A DNA stretch of 50,105 bases from an uncultured Methanomassiliicoccales archaeon (GCA_949298875.1 CASFYI010000052.1:1-50105), one strand, 5' to 3'; shown: positions 1 through 7,444, numbered from the stretch's first letter. Notes: generated by a model from the sequence alone, not told the origin. Program-made: numbers and translations.

Positions 1-945
1 ATATGCTTGGAATTCCCCAATAGATCCAAAAGCAGGAAAAGAGGCTTTAATTCCAATAATCTTTCCTGGAGTGACGTTGATTGTCCAATCAGTCTCCTTT
101 GGATCAACATCTGGATTATCTTTGATTGAAACGGTTAGATGAGTGTTGAATGAATCCTGATTTACTGGAACGAACAGATTATCCAGAATCGAAAACTGAC
201 CAGAATCTATGACACCTACCGAACCATCACTGTACTTGACATAAACCTCAATGTTCTGTTTTAGATTGTCAATCAGAATTCCGGAATCAATACTGGTTGG
301 ACAGTTTATATTTTTGATTTCCGTGATTTCAGTTATTACCCGGTCAACCACTTCCACAGTCTTGTCTACATTGAAAACACTACCGTTTTCTGTCGTCACT
401 GTGAAACGAAATGATTGAGAACCCGTTTCCGAAGTATATGCGTTGAGTTCATAATCCACAATCGGATCGTTGTCTTCTCCGATTTTTTCATAGATTCCAC
501 GAACTATGAACTTGGTCCTGATGGAGTCTTCAGACTCGTTCTGATAGATAGTGCCGTTTGGACCATCAACAATAATGCCTGTCAGAGTATCACTCTGGGC
601 CTCTATTGAGAGTTCATTCGACTCTACATCACCAACCATGACAGCTATACTGTTAGAGCCTATCGATAGCCTAGTGGTATCTTCTACTCCAACAAATGCA
701 TAATCTGTCAACTCAGTCGATTCATCCCCGGTGTATCCTCTGACCATCAGATTGGATCTTAGATCCCCAAATGTGTTGCTGTCATAATACTGCTGTTCCA
801 CGTCCTTCAGAGATATGGTGATGCTGTCATAGACGACGTCATCATCTGCAGCAGATGTATCCTCTGGCGTTGTGACACCAATCACGATGACTAGCATCAG
901 CACCGCCACTGCCAGGGTCATCCTCTCTTTCCTGAACTCGCTCAT
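1..945 (-). CDS. Secreted or surface-anchored protein, 3' part beyond the window
   Basis: An open frame of 315 codons runs leftward from the ATG at 945 to the edge of the window with no stop, so the C-terminus is missing. GGAGG lies 7 nt before the ATG. Residues 1-8 are charged (K, R), followed by a hydrophobic stretch at about 10-24 (LAVAVLMLVIVIGV) and then an acidic region beginning PEDTSAADD, which looks like a signal peptide or N-terminal anchor. The rest is rich in D, E, S, T, N and V and looks beta-stranded, as in archaeal surface or adhesin-like proteins. No catalytic motif is visible. The gene is clearly more AT-rich than its neighbours, a common sign of recent acquisition or of fast-evolving surface proteins. 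Function unknown. Confidence 0.75.
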   Translation of the reverse strand, partial: MSEFRKERMTLAVAVLMLVIVIGVTTPEDTSAADDDVVYDSITISLKDVEQQYYDSNTFGDLRSNLMVRGYTGDESTELTDYAFVGVEDTTRLSIGSNSIAVMVGDVESNELSIEAQSDTLTGIIVDGPNGTIYQNESEDSIRTKFIVRGIYEKIGEDNDPIVDYELNAYTSETGSQSFRFTVTTENGSVFNVDKTVEVVDRVITEITEIKNINCPTSIDSGILIDNLKQNIEVYVKYSDGSVGVIDSGQFSILDNLFVPVNQDSFNTHLTVSIKDNPDVDPKETDWTINVTPGKIIGIKASFPAFGSIGEFQAY

Positions 946-1167
946 GGATTCTCCTCCATGACCTGGGAGAGACTGTCGGTCAGCGTATGACCGACGGATC
1001 CCCCGGTCGCACGTTCACCCGATGCAGCCTTCGACCTCGGACTCCGTCGTCCGGTGGCCCGCATCGGATCCTTACGGCGGTTCTCTCCGCCGATGGGAAA
1101 CAATCGATATAGAAAGTATAAAGCACTACCTAAAAACTGACATAAGTCTAAACACTTGACAAAAGTG

Positions 1168-1183
1168 ACGTTCAAGGGAACGT
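1168..1183. promoter_or_regulatory. 16-bp inverted repeat before a regulator gene
   Basis: ACGTTC (1168-1173) and GAACGT (1178-1183) form a perfect inverted repeat with a 4-nt centre, 14 nt before the GTG start of the winged-helix gene at 1197. A TATA-like GTATAAAG lies further upstream near 1110-1120. Position and symmetry suggest an operator for autoregulation; this is inference. Confidence 0.4.
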
Positions 1184-1196
1184 TATCCACCTTGCC

Positions 1197-1538
1197 GTGA
1201 CATCTGAAACGGAAGGGCTGACCGGCGTCCAGATTCTGGAGAAGAAGCATGCCGCCACCATCCTGCTGTACATCAACCATCGCGGCTCGGTCAAGGAGGT
1301 GGATGTCAGGAACGACATCACCCGGAGTTACGACATGGCGCGCTCCCGCCTGCTCATGCTGGAGGAATGCGGTCTTCTGAGAAGCGAGTATCCAGACGCA
1401 AGAATGCGCGGGTACAAAGCACGCAGATGGATCATCACCGAACGCGGTATGGCGGTGGCATCTCTGATAGAACAAGCCGGACAGATAATCGACAGATATC
1501 TGGAGATGAGGCCGACCGGCAGCGATGATTCCGTTTAG
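1197..1538 (+). CDS. Small winged-helix transcriptional regulator
   Basis: A 113-residue protein with a GTG start and no clear ribosome binding site, so the mRNA may be leaderless or the start imprecise. Residues about 10-90 read as a winged helix-turn-helix: a helix (VQILEKKHAATILLYI), a recognition region (NDITRSYDMARSRLLMLEECGLL) and a wing with arginines and lysines (ARMRGYKARRWIITERG). This resembles archaeal PadR/ArsR-like one-domain regulators; the exact family is not certain. A helical tail at about 90-105 could dimerise. The gene stands alone, and an inverted repeat precedes it. It ends in TAG, one of only two TAG stops among the genes here; readthrough would add only about 28 residues and cross a second TAG before a TGA. 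Confidence 0.7.
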   Translation: MTSETEGLTGVQILEKKHAATILLYINHRGSVKEVDVRNDITRSYDMARSRLLMLEECGLLRSEYPDARMRGYKARRWIITERGMAVASLIEQAGQIIDRYLEMRPTGSDDSV

Positions 1539-1665
1539 AATTCCGAAGGGGCATAGAGCAGCCATCCGACGAACGAATGTGAGTCGGTTCGGGATCTGAC
1601 CTCCCTCCGATCCGTTTCAGGATGAACAGCCCTGACGAGATCCGACTACGATTCCAGAGAGACCC

Positions 1666-2038
1666 GTAGAAAAAACCATGCCCTCGCCCCTTGGGACATA
1701 TCCTCTGACGGTTGTCCCTCGGATTCGGATAGGTGTACTGGATGCACCCATCCTCCGCCAGCTGCGCCAGGATCCTGCGGAAACGGGAGTTGACAGCCCT
1801 CAGGCCCAGAGAGTAGGACCCCTTGGAGATTATGCAGCCCTTCCTTCCTGCATGACTACAATGCGTCGGCCATTCCCTCGTCCGTGGCAATTTTCCTGCC
1901 GCCGAAGACCACGACCGAAACGCCGGAACCGTCCAGGAAGCTCGGATGCACCATCAGCACCACGTTCAGATACCTGCGCTCGGAATCGACCTCGTATATC
2001 GGAACAGTCTAAACTCCTGATATATGGAAGTAAATCAT
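1666..2038 (-). pseudogene. Decayed gene remnant with amber codons and a winged-helix-like 3' part
   Basis: No intact gene is visible between 1539 and 2186. On the minus strand, an ATG at 2038 opens a frame that reads MIYFHISGV, then TAG, then a protein-like stretch (VPIYEVDSERRYLNVVLMV and onward to ATDEGMADAL), then TAG at 1856-1858. Directly after it, in another frame (about 1842-1668), comes a stretch resembling the second half of a winged helix (FRRILAQLAEDGCIQYTYPNPRDNRQRI). The simplest reading is one old regulator-like gene broken by a frameshift and stop codons. A short pyrrolysine-containing gene followed by another gene is possible but less likely. Nothing else is recognised in this roughly 650-base stretch. 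Confidence 0.4.
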
Positions 2039-2186
2039 GTCGGGAGTTTGGGCTCAAGCGTCGTCCATCGTCCTCCCAAGCACAGCTTACGCGTGACATG
2101 ATCATCGTTTGAGCACAAATCCGACCCCGGAATCGCAGACGGTCGTCCGTGACAGAGGACTTCGGAATGGAGATGAGATAAGTGAG

Positions 2187-2261
2187 TGGTCCCCTTGAGA
2201 TTCGAACTCAAGACCTCCCGGTTATCAGCCGGGCGCTCCAACCAGGCTAAGCTAGGGGACC
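2187..2261 (-). tRNA. tRNA-Ile (anticodon GAT)
   Basis: Read on the minus strand, the sequence folds as a full cloverleaf: acceptor GGTCCCC paired with GGGGACC, discriminator A, a D arm around AGCCTGGTTGG, an anticodon arm CCCGG-CTGATAA-CCGGG with anticodon GAT (2224-2226), and a T arm TTGAG-TTCGAAT-CTCAA. The 3' CCA is not encoded. No intron is seen. A TATA-like CTTTATATC lies about 26-34 nt upstream (2287-2295). Confidence 0.96.
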
Positions 2262-2286
2262 AGCAAACCCCAGGATATGTAGCTAT

Positions 2287-2295
2287 GATATAAAG
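2287..2295. promoter_or_regulatory. TATA-like box for tRNA-Ile
   Basis: GATATAAAG on the plus strand, CTTTATATC on the minus strand. It is correctly spaced (26-34 nt) for transcription of tRNA-Ile to the left. The gene to the right has its own TATA-like GATAAATATC at 2331-2340, 22-31 nt before the ATG at 2362. Confidence 0.5.
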
Positions 2296-2361
2296 GTTAC
2301 TATTCGAATGATAGAGTCCTGGCACCCCCAGATAAATATCGAGAATACGAATCGCGGTCGC

Positions 2362-2847
2362 ATGGAAGACCCCTCCCGCAGGGAGAGCGCGCCGCTGCTC
2401 CCGAGGAACCTCGCATGGATACTCGCAGCAGTGCTCGTCGCGACACTGGCCTGCATGGCGTACACCGCCTACCTCACGAACTCGGGCATGCCCTCGTGGA
2501 TAGTCCCGCTGTCGGCCGTCGTGTTCGTGGCAGCCATCCTGCTGTGCTTCGCCGCCCGCATGGACGTCGAGGTCTCCGGGGACGGCGTGGTGATCACGTA
2601 CCTCTTCAGGAGGCGCGAGTACCCCCGCGACCAGATCATAGACAAGAGGTTCGGGGACCTGGAGAACATCAGGAACTACTCCCAGTGGAACCTCAAGGGG
2701 GTCAGCCACAAGTCCTACACCCGCGTCGGCGAGGAGGGAGGCGTCGCCCTGAAGCTCAAGGGCAAGAGGGTAGTGGTCTTCTCCTCCTCCGATCCGGAGG
2801 GCATGTACGGGATCGTTCCCGTCGAGGAGGTCGATGAGATTGCCTAA
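2362..2847 (+). CDS. Membrane protein with two transmembrane segments, unknown function
   Basis: A 161-residue protein from the ATG at 2362. An upstream in-frame ATG at 2308 exists, but the TATA-like box at 2331-2340 lies between the two and is spaced for a leaderless start at 2362. After a polar N-terminus, two hydrophobic segments (about residues 17-39 and 47-67) form a hairpin. A cytosolic C-terminal domain of about 90 residues follows, with the strand-rich pattern of bacterial PH-like membrane proteins (VEVSGDGVVITYLFRRREYPRDQI, later GGVALKLKGKRVVVFSSSDP). It overlaps the following gene by 14 nt, so the two are probably co-translated. Function unknown; the PH-like reading is inference. 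Confidence 0.75.
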   Translation: MEDPSRRESAPLLPRNLAWILAAVLVATLACMAYTAYLTNSGMPSWIVPLSAVVFVAAILLCFAARMDVEVSGDGVVITYLFRRREYPRDQIIDKRFGDLENIRNYSQWNLKGVSHKSYTRVGEEGGVALKLKGKRVVVFSSSDPEGMYGIVPVEEVDEIA

Positions 2848-3295
2848 CTCGGCTTTTCACTGGATAAGGGTGCAGACGTTCTGCTACGCCACCGAACGCA
2901 AGGAGCTGCTCGAGGAGACCATGGAGAACCTCCTCGGGGAGGCGGACGAGTACTCCGAGGACGAATCGGTCGGGGAGCACGGCAACGTCATGACCATCCT
3001 CGAGGCCAGGCTGACCCATCAGAGGCAGTACAGGAAGCTCTTCACCGACCTCGGGCCTGAGATCAGGGCCTGGATAGTATCGGACCTCGACAACCGCATC
3101 GACGAGGACTGCGTCTTCTACATCAGGCTCGACAAGCAGAAGGCCGTGCAGGGGATCTACGAACCGGCGCACCACGGCGACGTGATAGCGATAACCGGCA
3201 AGGTGCAGGCGCACCCCGCCAGGAAGGAGGTTGCCGCCAGGGTCCTCTCGGAGTTCCTGGCGGATGTGGATCATTCCTCCGCGACCTCCTCCTGA
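2834..3295 (+). CDS. Predicted RNA-binding protein (COG1325, exosome-associated type)
   Basis: A 153-residue protein overlapping the end of the upstream gene by 14 nt. The opening FHWIRVQTFCYATERKELLEETMENLLGEA, the central HGNVMTILEARL and the closing VFYIRLDKQKAV followed by DVIAITGKVQAHP match the archaeal COG1325 family, small proteins predicted to bind RNA and often encoded near exosome or ribosomal genes. A role in RNA processing is family knowledge, not shown by this sequence. The last 25 nt overlap, tail to tail, the end of the CNNM/CBS gene on the other strand, so no terminator fits between them. Confidence 0.8.
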   Translation: MRLPNSAFHWIRVQTFCYATERKELLEETMENLLGEADEYSEDESVGEHGNVMTILEARLTHQRQYRKLFTDLGPEIRAWIVSDLDNRIDEDCVFYIRLDKQKAVQGIYEPAHHGDVIAITGKVQAHPARKEVAARVLSEFLADVDHSSATSS

Positions 3296-4551
3296 GGAGG
3301 TTCGCTGACGGCGAAGAGACACTCCACCGCCCTGCGGCCCTTGACGGCCTTCACGGTGATCCTCGCGCGACCGGTCTCGACGGTGTCGCCCCGGACCGGG
3401 GCCCTGTTGAGCCTGTAGAACACGTACCCGGTGACGGAGTAGTCCTCGTACTCGCCGGGATCGAACTCCACGCCCAGCCTCTCCATGATGTCGAAGATGT
3501 TGGCCGTGCCCTTCACGCTCCAGGTGCCGTCCGGCAGCTGGACCATGTCCTGCTGGATGTCGTCGCTCTCGTCCCAGATGTCGCCTACGAGCTCCTCCAG
3601 GATGTCCTCCAGCGTGACTATGCCCATGGTCCCTCCGTAGGAGTCGAGCACCACTGCCATGTGGATCTTGGTCTTCTGGAAGTCGCTGAAGATCGTGGCG
3701 ATGCTCATGGTCTCCGGGACGTACTTCACGGGCTTCATCAGGTCCCTGATAGTCGGACTCTCGCCGTTGAACCTGCGGGTGAAGAACTCCTTGGCGTAGA
3801 CGACGCCGATGATGTTGTCGATGCTGCCGTCGTACACCGGGATCCTCGAGAATCCGGTGGTGGAGATCAGCCTCCCGAGGTCCTCGGGGGCGGAGCCGGC
3901 GTCGATGCCGACGATGTCCATCCTGGGGACGTAGACCTCCGAGACGGAGGTGTCGTCGAACCTTATGGCGGACTTGATGAGCTCGCCCTCGGTCTTCTCG
4001 ATCACCCCGTCGCCCTCGATCTCGTCGATCATGACCTCGAGCTCATCCTCGGTCATGGTGGAGCTGTCCTCCCCTCCCGTCTTCCTGCCGATGTATCCGG
4101 TGAGCTTCCCGAACATCCAGGACAGGGGCGAGAAGATGATCTCGATGGCGTTGACGACGCCCACGATCCTGAGGACTATCCTCTCCGGGCGCCTCTTGGC
4201 GAGCGTCTTGGGTGTGATCTCGCCGAACGTGAGGACCACCAGCGTCATCACGACCGTGGACGCCAGCGAACCGGTCGCCTCTCCGAGGAGCATGGCGAAC
4301 GCGATGGTCGCTATCGAGGTGGCCGCGATGTTGACGAGGTTGTTCCCGATGAGGATGGTCGTCAGGAACTTGTCGTAGTTCCCGAGGATGTAGAGCGCCT
4401 TCTCGGCCCTCTTGTCCCCATCCTTCGACATCTTCTTGAGACGAACCTGGCTGGCGCTCGTGAACGCTGTCTCGGACATCGAGAAGAACGCTGAGCAGAC
4501 CAGCAGCAGGGCAATGATTGCGATATATGCTATAATCAGAGGGTCGATCAT
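3271..4551 (-). CDS. CNNM/CBS/CorC-domain membrane protein (HlyC/CorC family)
   Basis: A 426-residue protein with the family's full architecture: a CNNM (DUF21) membrane domain at about 1-180 with four hydrophobic segments and the typical SMSETAFTSAS and GEITPKTLA motifs, a pair of CBS domains at about 200-325 (EVYVPRMDIVGID, GIVTLEDILEELVGDIWDE), and a CorC_HlyC domain at about 340-415. Such proteins are linked to Mg2+/Co2+ or Na+-coupled Mg2+ export, with the CBS pair binding adenine nucleotides. The start ATG at 4551 follows a TATA-like GAAATATGG at a suitable distance. It is transcribed leftward and converges with the COG1325 gene, overlapping it by 25 nt. Confidence 0.92.
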   Translation of the reverse strand: MIDPLIIAYIAIIALLLVCSAFFSMSETAFTSASQVRLKKMSKDGDKRAEKALYILGNYDKFLTTILIGNNLVNIAATSIATIAFAMLLGEATGSLASTVVMTLVVLTFGEITPKTLAKRRPERIVLRIVGVVNAIEIIFSPLSWMFGKLTGYIGRKTGGEDSSTMTEDELEVMIDEIEGDGVIEKTEGELIKSAIRFDDTSVSEVYVPRMDIVGIDAGSAPEDLGRLISTTGFSRIPVYDGSIDNIIGVVYAKEFFTRRFNGESPTIRDLMKPVKYVPETMSIATIFSDFQKTKIHMAVVLDSYGGTMGIVTLEDILEELVGDIWDESDDIQQDMVQLPDGTWSVKGTANIFDIMERLGVEFDPGEYEDYSVTGYVFYRLNRAPVRGDTVETGRARITVKAVKGRRAVECLFAVSEPPQEEVAEE

Positions 4552-4709
4552 CTCTTGTCAACACACTCCGACGGTGCCATATTTCGAGCCAATTACACCA
4601 ACCGTCCGGAGAACTGATGACGGGGCGTATAATCATTGCGGGAATCCCCCCGTCGCGTCCAGCCTAATCTTAATAAATAAAAGGAGGATTGGCGCCCCCA
4701 GGTGGCAAA

Positions 4710-4931
4710 GTGCCTGAGATTGTCTATGAAATCGTCGAGAAGATCGCAGTCCTCTCCGAGTCCTCCAAGGGATGGACGAAGGAGCTCAACCTCATCAGCT
4801 GGAACGAGAGGGACCCCAAGTACGATGTCAGGGAGTGGTCCCCCGACCATGAGAAGATGGGCAAGGGCATCACGCTCTCCAAGGAGGAGGCGGCGATCCT
4901 CAAGAAGGCCCTCGACTCCAGAGACCTCTGA
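4710..4931 (+). CDS. YdbC/PC4-like single-stranded nucleic-acid-binding protein
   Basis: A 73-residue protein closely following the YdbC family (PC4-like): EIVYEIVEKIAVLSESSKG, GWTKELNLISWN, PKYDVREWSPDHEKMGKGITLSKEE. YdbC/PC4 proteins bind single-stranded DNA or RNA as dimers and can assist transcription. The GTG at 4710 was chosen because it gives the family's usual N-terminus, has AGGTGG a few bases upstream, and follows the TATA-like TTAATAAATAAAA (about 4669-4681). An in-frame TTG at 4689 is only 1 nt from a GGAGG and less likely. The next gene begins 17 nt downstream, so they probably form an operon. Confidence 0.8.
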   Translation: MPEIVYEIVEKIAVLSESSKGWTKELNLISWNERDPKYDVREWSPDHEKMGKGITLSKEEAAILKKALDSRDL

Positions 4932-4947
4932 AGGGACGGAGGGTCGG

Positions 4948-5859
4948 ATGGCGGTCACGAACGTCGAGTACCTCGAGAGGTTCCTCGACGATGTGGACAA
5001 GGTCTCTGGGGGACGTCCCGGGGCCATATCCGAGGACCGCTGGCTCGTGGCCAACTACGATCCGGGGAAGCTCCCCTGTCTGACCCCGTACCTGGACTTC
5101 GACGACGCCCGCGTACGCTCCGAGCTCGTGACCCTCCTGGGCGATGTGAGGGAGCGCGGCGTCTACGACAAGATCCTTAAGATGAGGGACGAGGCGGGCG
5201 ACGGCGTGTCCATGGCCTGCCTCGGCTACCTCACTATGCTCCGCGAGGACGATGAGGCCATACCGGGACTCATCGACACCATGGAGCACACCCGCGGACC
5301 CGACTTCTCACGCGCGGCCCGCAGATTGGCCGGCATAGCCCGGGCCTCCGACCTCCCGGCGATCAGGAAGATCTACGGGCAGGTGGGCGGCACCATGAGG
5401 GACGAGACCCGTATAATCCTGGAGAGGATAATCGCCAGGAACCCGGAGCTCTCCAGGAAGAGGGACCTGATCCTCAGCGTGCCGGTGTACCCCGACGAGG
5501 ACGCATTCGAGAGGTTCCTCGACACGTCCATCGAGTATCTGGATGTGCGCTACAGGAAGAACGTGCTCCCTCAGGCCTCGATCAACGAGGGGACCTACAA
5601 CAACGTCGTCCGCGCCATCAGGAGGATGCGCACCCGCCTTTACAACGAGGCCGACAACCTCCGCTTCTACGGGCCCGACAAGGAGGACCGCTTCCACGAG
5701 CTCTCCGAGCTCGTCAGATGGGCGAACGAGGACCTCGGAAGCAAGAAGGTCCTGCTCTCCGACGACAGGAAGCAGTCCAAGGTGTGTCCGCGCTGCGGCG
5801 GGATGCTGATCTGCTACAAGGGGATCTGGATGTGTCCCGACTGCGGCGGAGACCTCTGA
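4948..5859 (+). CDS. HEAT-like helical repeat protein with C-terminal zinc ribbon
   Basis: A 303-residue protein. The frame stays open upstream to 4702, but the ATG at 4948 is preceded by GGACGGAGGG and avoids overlap with the YdbC-like gene. Residues about 25-150 show alternating helices with the spacing of HEAT repeats (LPCLTPYLDFDDARVRSELVTLLGDVRERG and similar), and a charged helical middle follows. The last 30 residues form a zinc ribbon: CPRCGGMLICYKGIWMCPDCGG. The helical repeats suggest a protein-binding scaffold and the ribbon a nucleic-acid or protein contact. No specific function is recognised. Its place behind a PC4-like gene hints at transcription or nucleic-acid work; that is inference. 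Confidence 0.75.
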   Translation: MAVTNVEYLERFLDDVDKVSGGRPGAISEDRWLVANYDPGKLPCLTPYLDFDDARVRSELVTLLGDVRERGVYDKILKMRDEAGDGVSMACLGYLTMLREDDEAIPGLIDTMEHTRGPDFSRAARRLAGIARASDLPAIRKIYGQVGGTMRDETRIILERIIARNPELSRKRDLILSVPVYPDEDAFERFLDTSIEYLDVRYRKNVLPQASINEGTYNNVVRAIRRMRTRLYNEADNLRFYGPDKEDRFHELSELVRWANEDLGSKKVLLSDDRKQSKVCPRCGGMLICYKGIWMCPDCGGDL

Positions 5860-5997
5860 GAGGGTTCCCCGACCGCCGATAATCCCATTGTCTCCGTTAA
5901 ATAGATGGACGATGATTCGGTGTCGAGGCGTTTGGTAACCTCCGCTCGCTCAGAGTCGGGGATTTATTGGATACCTCGAACCCGAGGAGAAAACAAC

Positions 5998-6168
5998 ATG
6001 GCATACGGTGGTTACAGGGACAACGACAAGCCCAGGGAGTTCTTCAAAGCGGTCTGCTCCGACTGCGGCAAGGAGTGCGAGGTCCCGTTCAAGCCCACTC
6101 AGGGCAGGCCCGTCTACTGCAGGGACTGCTTCAGGAAGCACCAGCCTGCCGACAGGAGCAGGTACTGA
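5998..6168 (+). CDS. Small zinc-binding protein (two CxxC pairs)
   Basis: A 56-residue protein from the ATG at 5998. CSDCGKEC (Cys20, 23, 27) and PVYCRDCF (Cys41, 44) frame VPFKPTQGRP, matching a widespread small zinc-ribbon family of archaea and bacteria (CxxC-x17-CxxC with VPFxPxxGRPVYC). The N-terminus is polar and basic. GAGGAG lies 10 nt before the ATG. The frame extends upstream to 5905, but the extra residues are unlike the family. Exact role unknown; nucleic-acid binding is a reasonable guess. The gene stands alone, with 138 nt before it. Confidence 0.8.
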   Translation: MAYGGYRDNDKPREFFKAVCSDCGKECEVPFKPTQGRPVYCRDCFRKHQPADRSRY

Positions 6169-6210
6169 GAACAATCGGGGGCCGGAAGGCCTCCGATGAA
6201 AACGATTTCA

Positions 6211-6435
6211 TCATTCTCGATCCTTTCCGGCACCGCGTCTCATGTTCTCGAAGGCAAAGGCCCTGATGAAGCTCCTGATACCCAGGCACAGGACGAGTAC
6301 AACTACGAAGGCGACGATCAGGATTATCCCCGCCACCTCCGAGACGGTGAAGAAGAGTATGCCGCCGATGCATATGCATACGGCGGAGAGGGCTGCGAGC
6401 AGCCCGCTCAGTTTGCGGGTGCGGGCGATGTCCAT
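6211..6435 (-). CDS. Small membrane protein with two transmembrane segments
   Basis: A 74-residue protein starting at the ATG at 6435, inside the end of the flavin-binding gene (28-nt overlap, different frame), so it is probably translationally coupled. Two hydrophobic segments (about residues 10-31 and 33-56; LLAALSAVCICIGGILFF, GIILIVAFVVVLVLCLGI) are followed by a basic tail (RRGAGKDRE). No family is recognised. It is the last gene of the leftward set PAS protein, 33-residue peptide, flavin-binding protein, this gene. Its frame stays open upstream to 6843 only as a shadow of the flavin-binding gene. Confidence 0.6.
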   Translation of the reverse strand: MDIARTRKLSGLLAALSAVCICIGGILFFTVSEVAGIILIVAFVVVLVLCLGIRSFIRAFAFENMRRGAGKDRE

Positions 6436-6833
6436 CGCGCGACCCTGTCGCCGGAGGTGTACGAGGCGCTCTCGTCCCAAACCTCGGACGGCCTGAAGAC
6501 CCAGAGGGCGTTGACGTGCATGTTCTTCCTGCCCAGAACCTCGCTCAGACGGTCGAACTCCGGCCCCTCGGTGATGCGGCCCTCGGCCTCCACCCTGAGG
6601 GAGTAGCCCTCCTTCCCCTTCCACACGAGGAACTCGGCCTTGGGGCAGGCCTCGAGATACTGGGAGGAGCGGTACATGTAGACCTCTCCGACGTAGATCC
6701 TGTCGTCGTCGCCGACGATGACGGCGCCCAGCACGATGCTGTGGGGGAAGCCGTCCGGCGACACCATCGACAGGACCTTGTTGGTGTCGGGATGCCTGAG
6801 CATCCTCACTACGTTCTCGGGCAGCTGGTTCAT
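6408..6833 (-). CDS. Pyridoxamine 5'-phosphate oxidase-like FMN-binding protein
   Basis: A 141-residue protein with the split-barrel fold pattern of the PNPOx-like family: NVVRMLRHPDTNKVLSMV and DGFPHSIVLGAVIVGDDDRIYVGE, then SSQYLEACPKAEFLVW, then EAEGRITEGPEFDRLSEVLG. Members bind FMN or F420 and act as small oxidoreductases or flavin carriers. The ATG at 6833 overlaps the TGA of the 33-residue gene upstream (TGATG), which favours this start over the GTG at 6836. With a PAS protein and two tiny membrane proteins in the same operon, a redox-sensing or membrane-associated flavin role is possible; that is inference. Confidence 0.8.
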   Translation of the reverse strand: MNQLPENVVRMLRHPDTNKVLSMVSPDGFPHSIVLGAVIVGDDDRIYVGEVYMYRSSQYLEACPKAEFLVWKGKEGYSLRVEAEGRITEGPEFDRLSEVLGRKNMHVNALWVFRPSEVWDESASYTSGDRVARWTSPAPAN

Positions 6834-6934
6834 CACTGCTCACTTGCCCTCTTGCGGTTGGCGATGGCGAGGATGACGTAGTAGATGGCTCCCGCCACGA
6901 TGATCGCTACGAAGTTTCCGATGTCGAACTCCAT
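6833..6934 (-). CDS. 33-residue single-pass membrane peptide
   Basis: A small gene in the leftward operon. It encodes a 33-residue peptide with an acidic N-terminus (MEFDIGN), one transmembrane helix (FVAIIVAGAIYYVILAIA) and a basic tail (NRKRASEQ), which predicts the N-terminus outside by the positive-inside rule. Its TGA overlaps the ATG of the flavin-binding gene, a tight coupling that supports it being real. An AAAAGGGG lies about 12 nt before the ATG. It starts 31 nt after the PAS gene ends. No family is known to me; it may recruit the flavoprotein or the PAS protein to the membrane. Confidence 0.6.
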   Translation of the reverse strand: MEFDIGNFVAIIVAGAIYYVILAIANRKRASEQ

Positions 6935-6965
6935 GGCCGGCAAATCCCCTTTTCCATAGATATAG

Positions 6966-7346
6966 TCACTGGCTGTCGGAAACCGAGACCAGACGCAGAT
7001 GCTGGACGACCAGCTTCAGCTTGCCGCCCTCGTAGTAAGGCACCGCGGAACAGTCGCACACGAAGTTCGTTCCGGGGATGATCCTGCGCTTGACGTTCTG
7101 AGGACTGCCCACATTCATCTGGTTGACGACGCAGTCGCTGCAGGAGACCGTGTTCCCGAAGAGCGAATAGCACTTCCTCCCGATCACCTGGTCCGCGGAC
7201 TTCCCGAAGGCCTTCTCGGCCGCCTTGTTCATCCATATGACGGTGTGGCACGAGTCATGAATGATGATGATGTCGTCCACGATGTCAAGGATCATGTTCA
7301 TGAGCTTCTCGGTGTAGAGCTCGTCCTTGCTGATTTCAGAGTCCAT
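6966..7346 (-). CDS. PAS-domain protein with a cysteine cluster
   Basis: A 126-residue protein that is nearly all one PAS domain: ILDIVDDIIIIHDSCHTVIWMNKAAEKAFGKSADQVIGRKCYSLF, the usual PAS opening. It is followed by cysteines (Cys in RKCYSLFGNTVSCSDC, then FVCDC) in the pattern often seen in PAS domains with a CxxC after the F-alpha helix, which may hold metal or respond to redox. No kinase or DNA-binding output domain follows, so it must act through a partner. GGGAGAGGG precedes the ATG, and a TATA-like TTTAAA at about 7378-7383 lies upstream. It heads the leftward set of four genes. Confidence 0.85.
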   Translation of the reverse strand: MDSEISKDELYTEKLMNMILDIVDDIIIIHDSCHTVIWMNKAAEKAFGKSADQVIGRKCYSLFGNTVSCSDCVVNQMNVGSPQNVKRRIIPGTNFVCDCSAVPYYEGGKLKLVVQHLRLVSVSDSQ

Positions 7347-7374
7347 GGAATCCCTCTCCCTGTATCGTCGTGCT

Positions 7375-7389
7375 GTGTTTAAATGCGTT
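7375..7389. promoter_or_regulatory. TATA-like element shared with the 12.7-kb intergenic region
   Basis: GTGTTTAAATGCGTT, 29 nt before the PAS gene (read leftward as a TATA-like box). The nearly identical GTGTTAAATGCGTT occurs at 12717-12730 before the four-CBS gene. Both intergenic regions also carry the CTACG...CGTAG palindrome. Confidence 0.4.
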
Positions 7390-7444
7390 CATGGCTGGAT
7401 GCGAGGCGATCGCGTCGCCGGCCTGTTCAAAAATGGAATGATTC

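Noticed and set aside
1435-1890. A 151-codon minus-strand gene overlapping the regulator at 1197
   Set aside because: Only its first third looks protein-like; the rest is antisense to the regulator and to non-coding sequence. Treated as part of the remnant.
2308-2361. Upstream ATG for the two-helix membrane protein
   Set aside because: It lies upstream of the better TATA-like box and adds residues without membrane or domain character.
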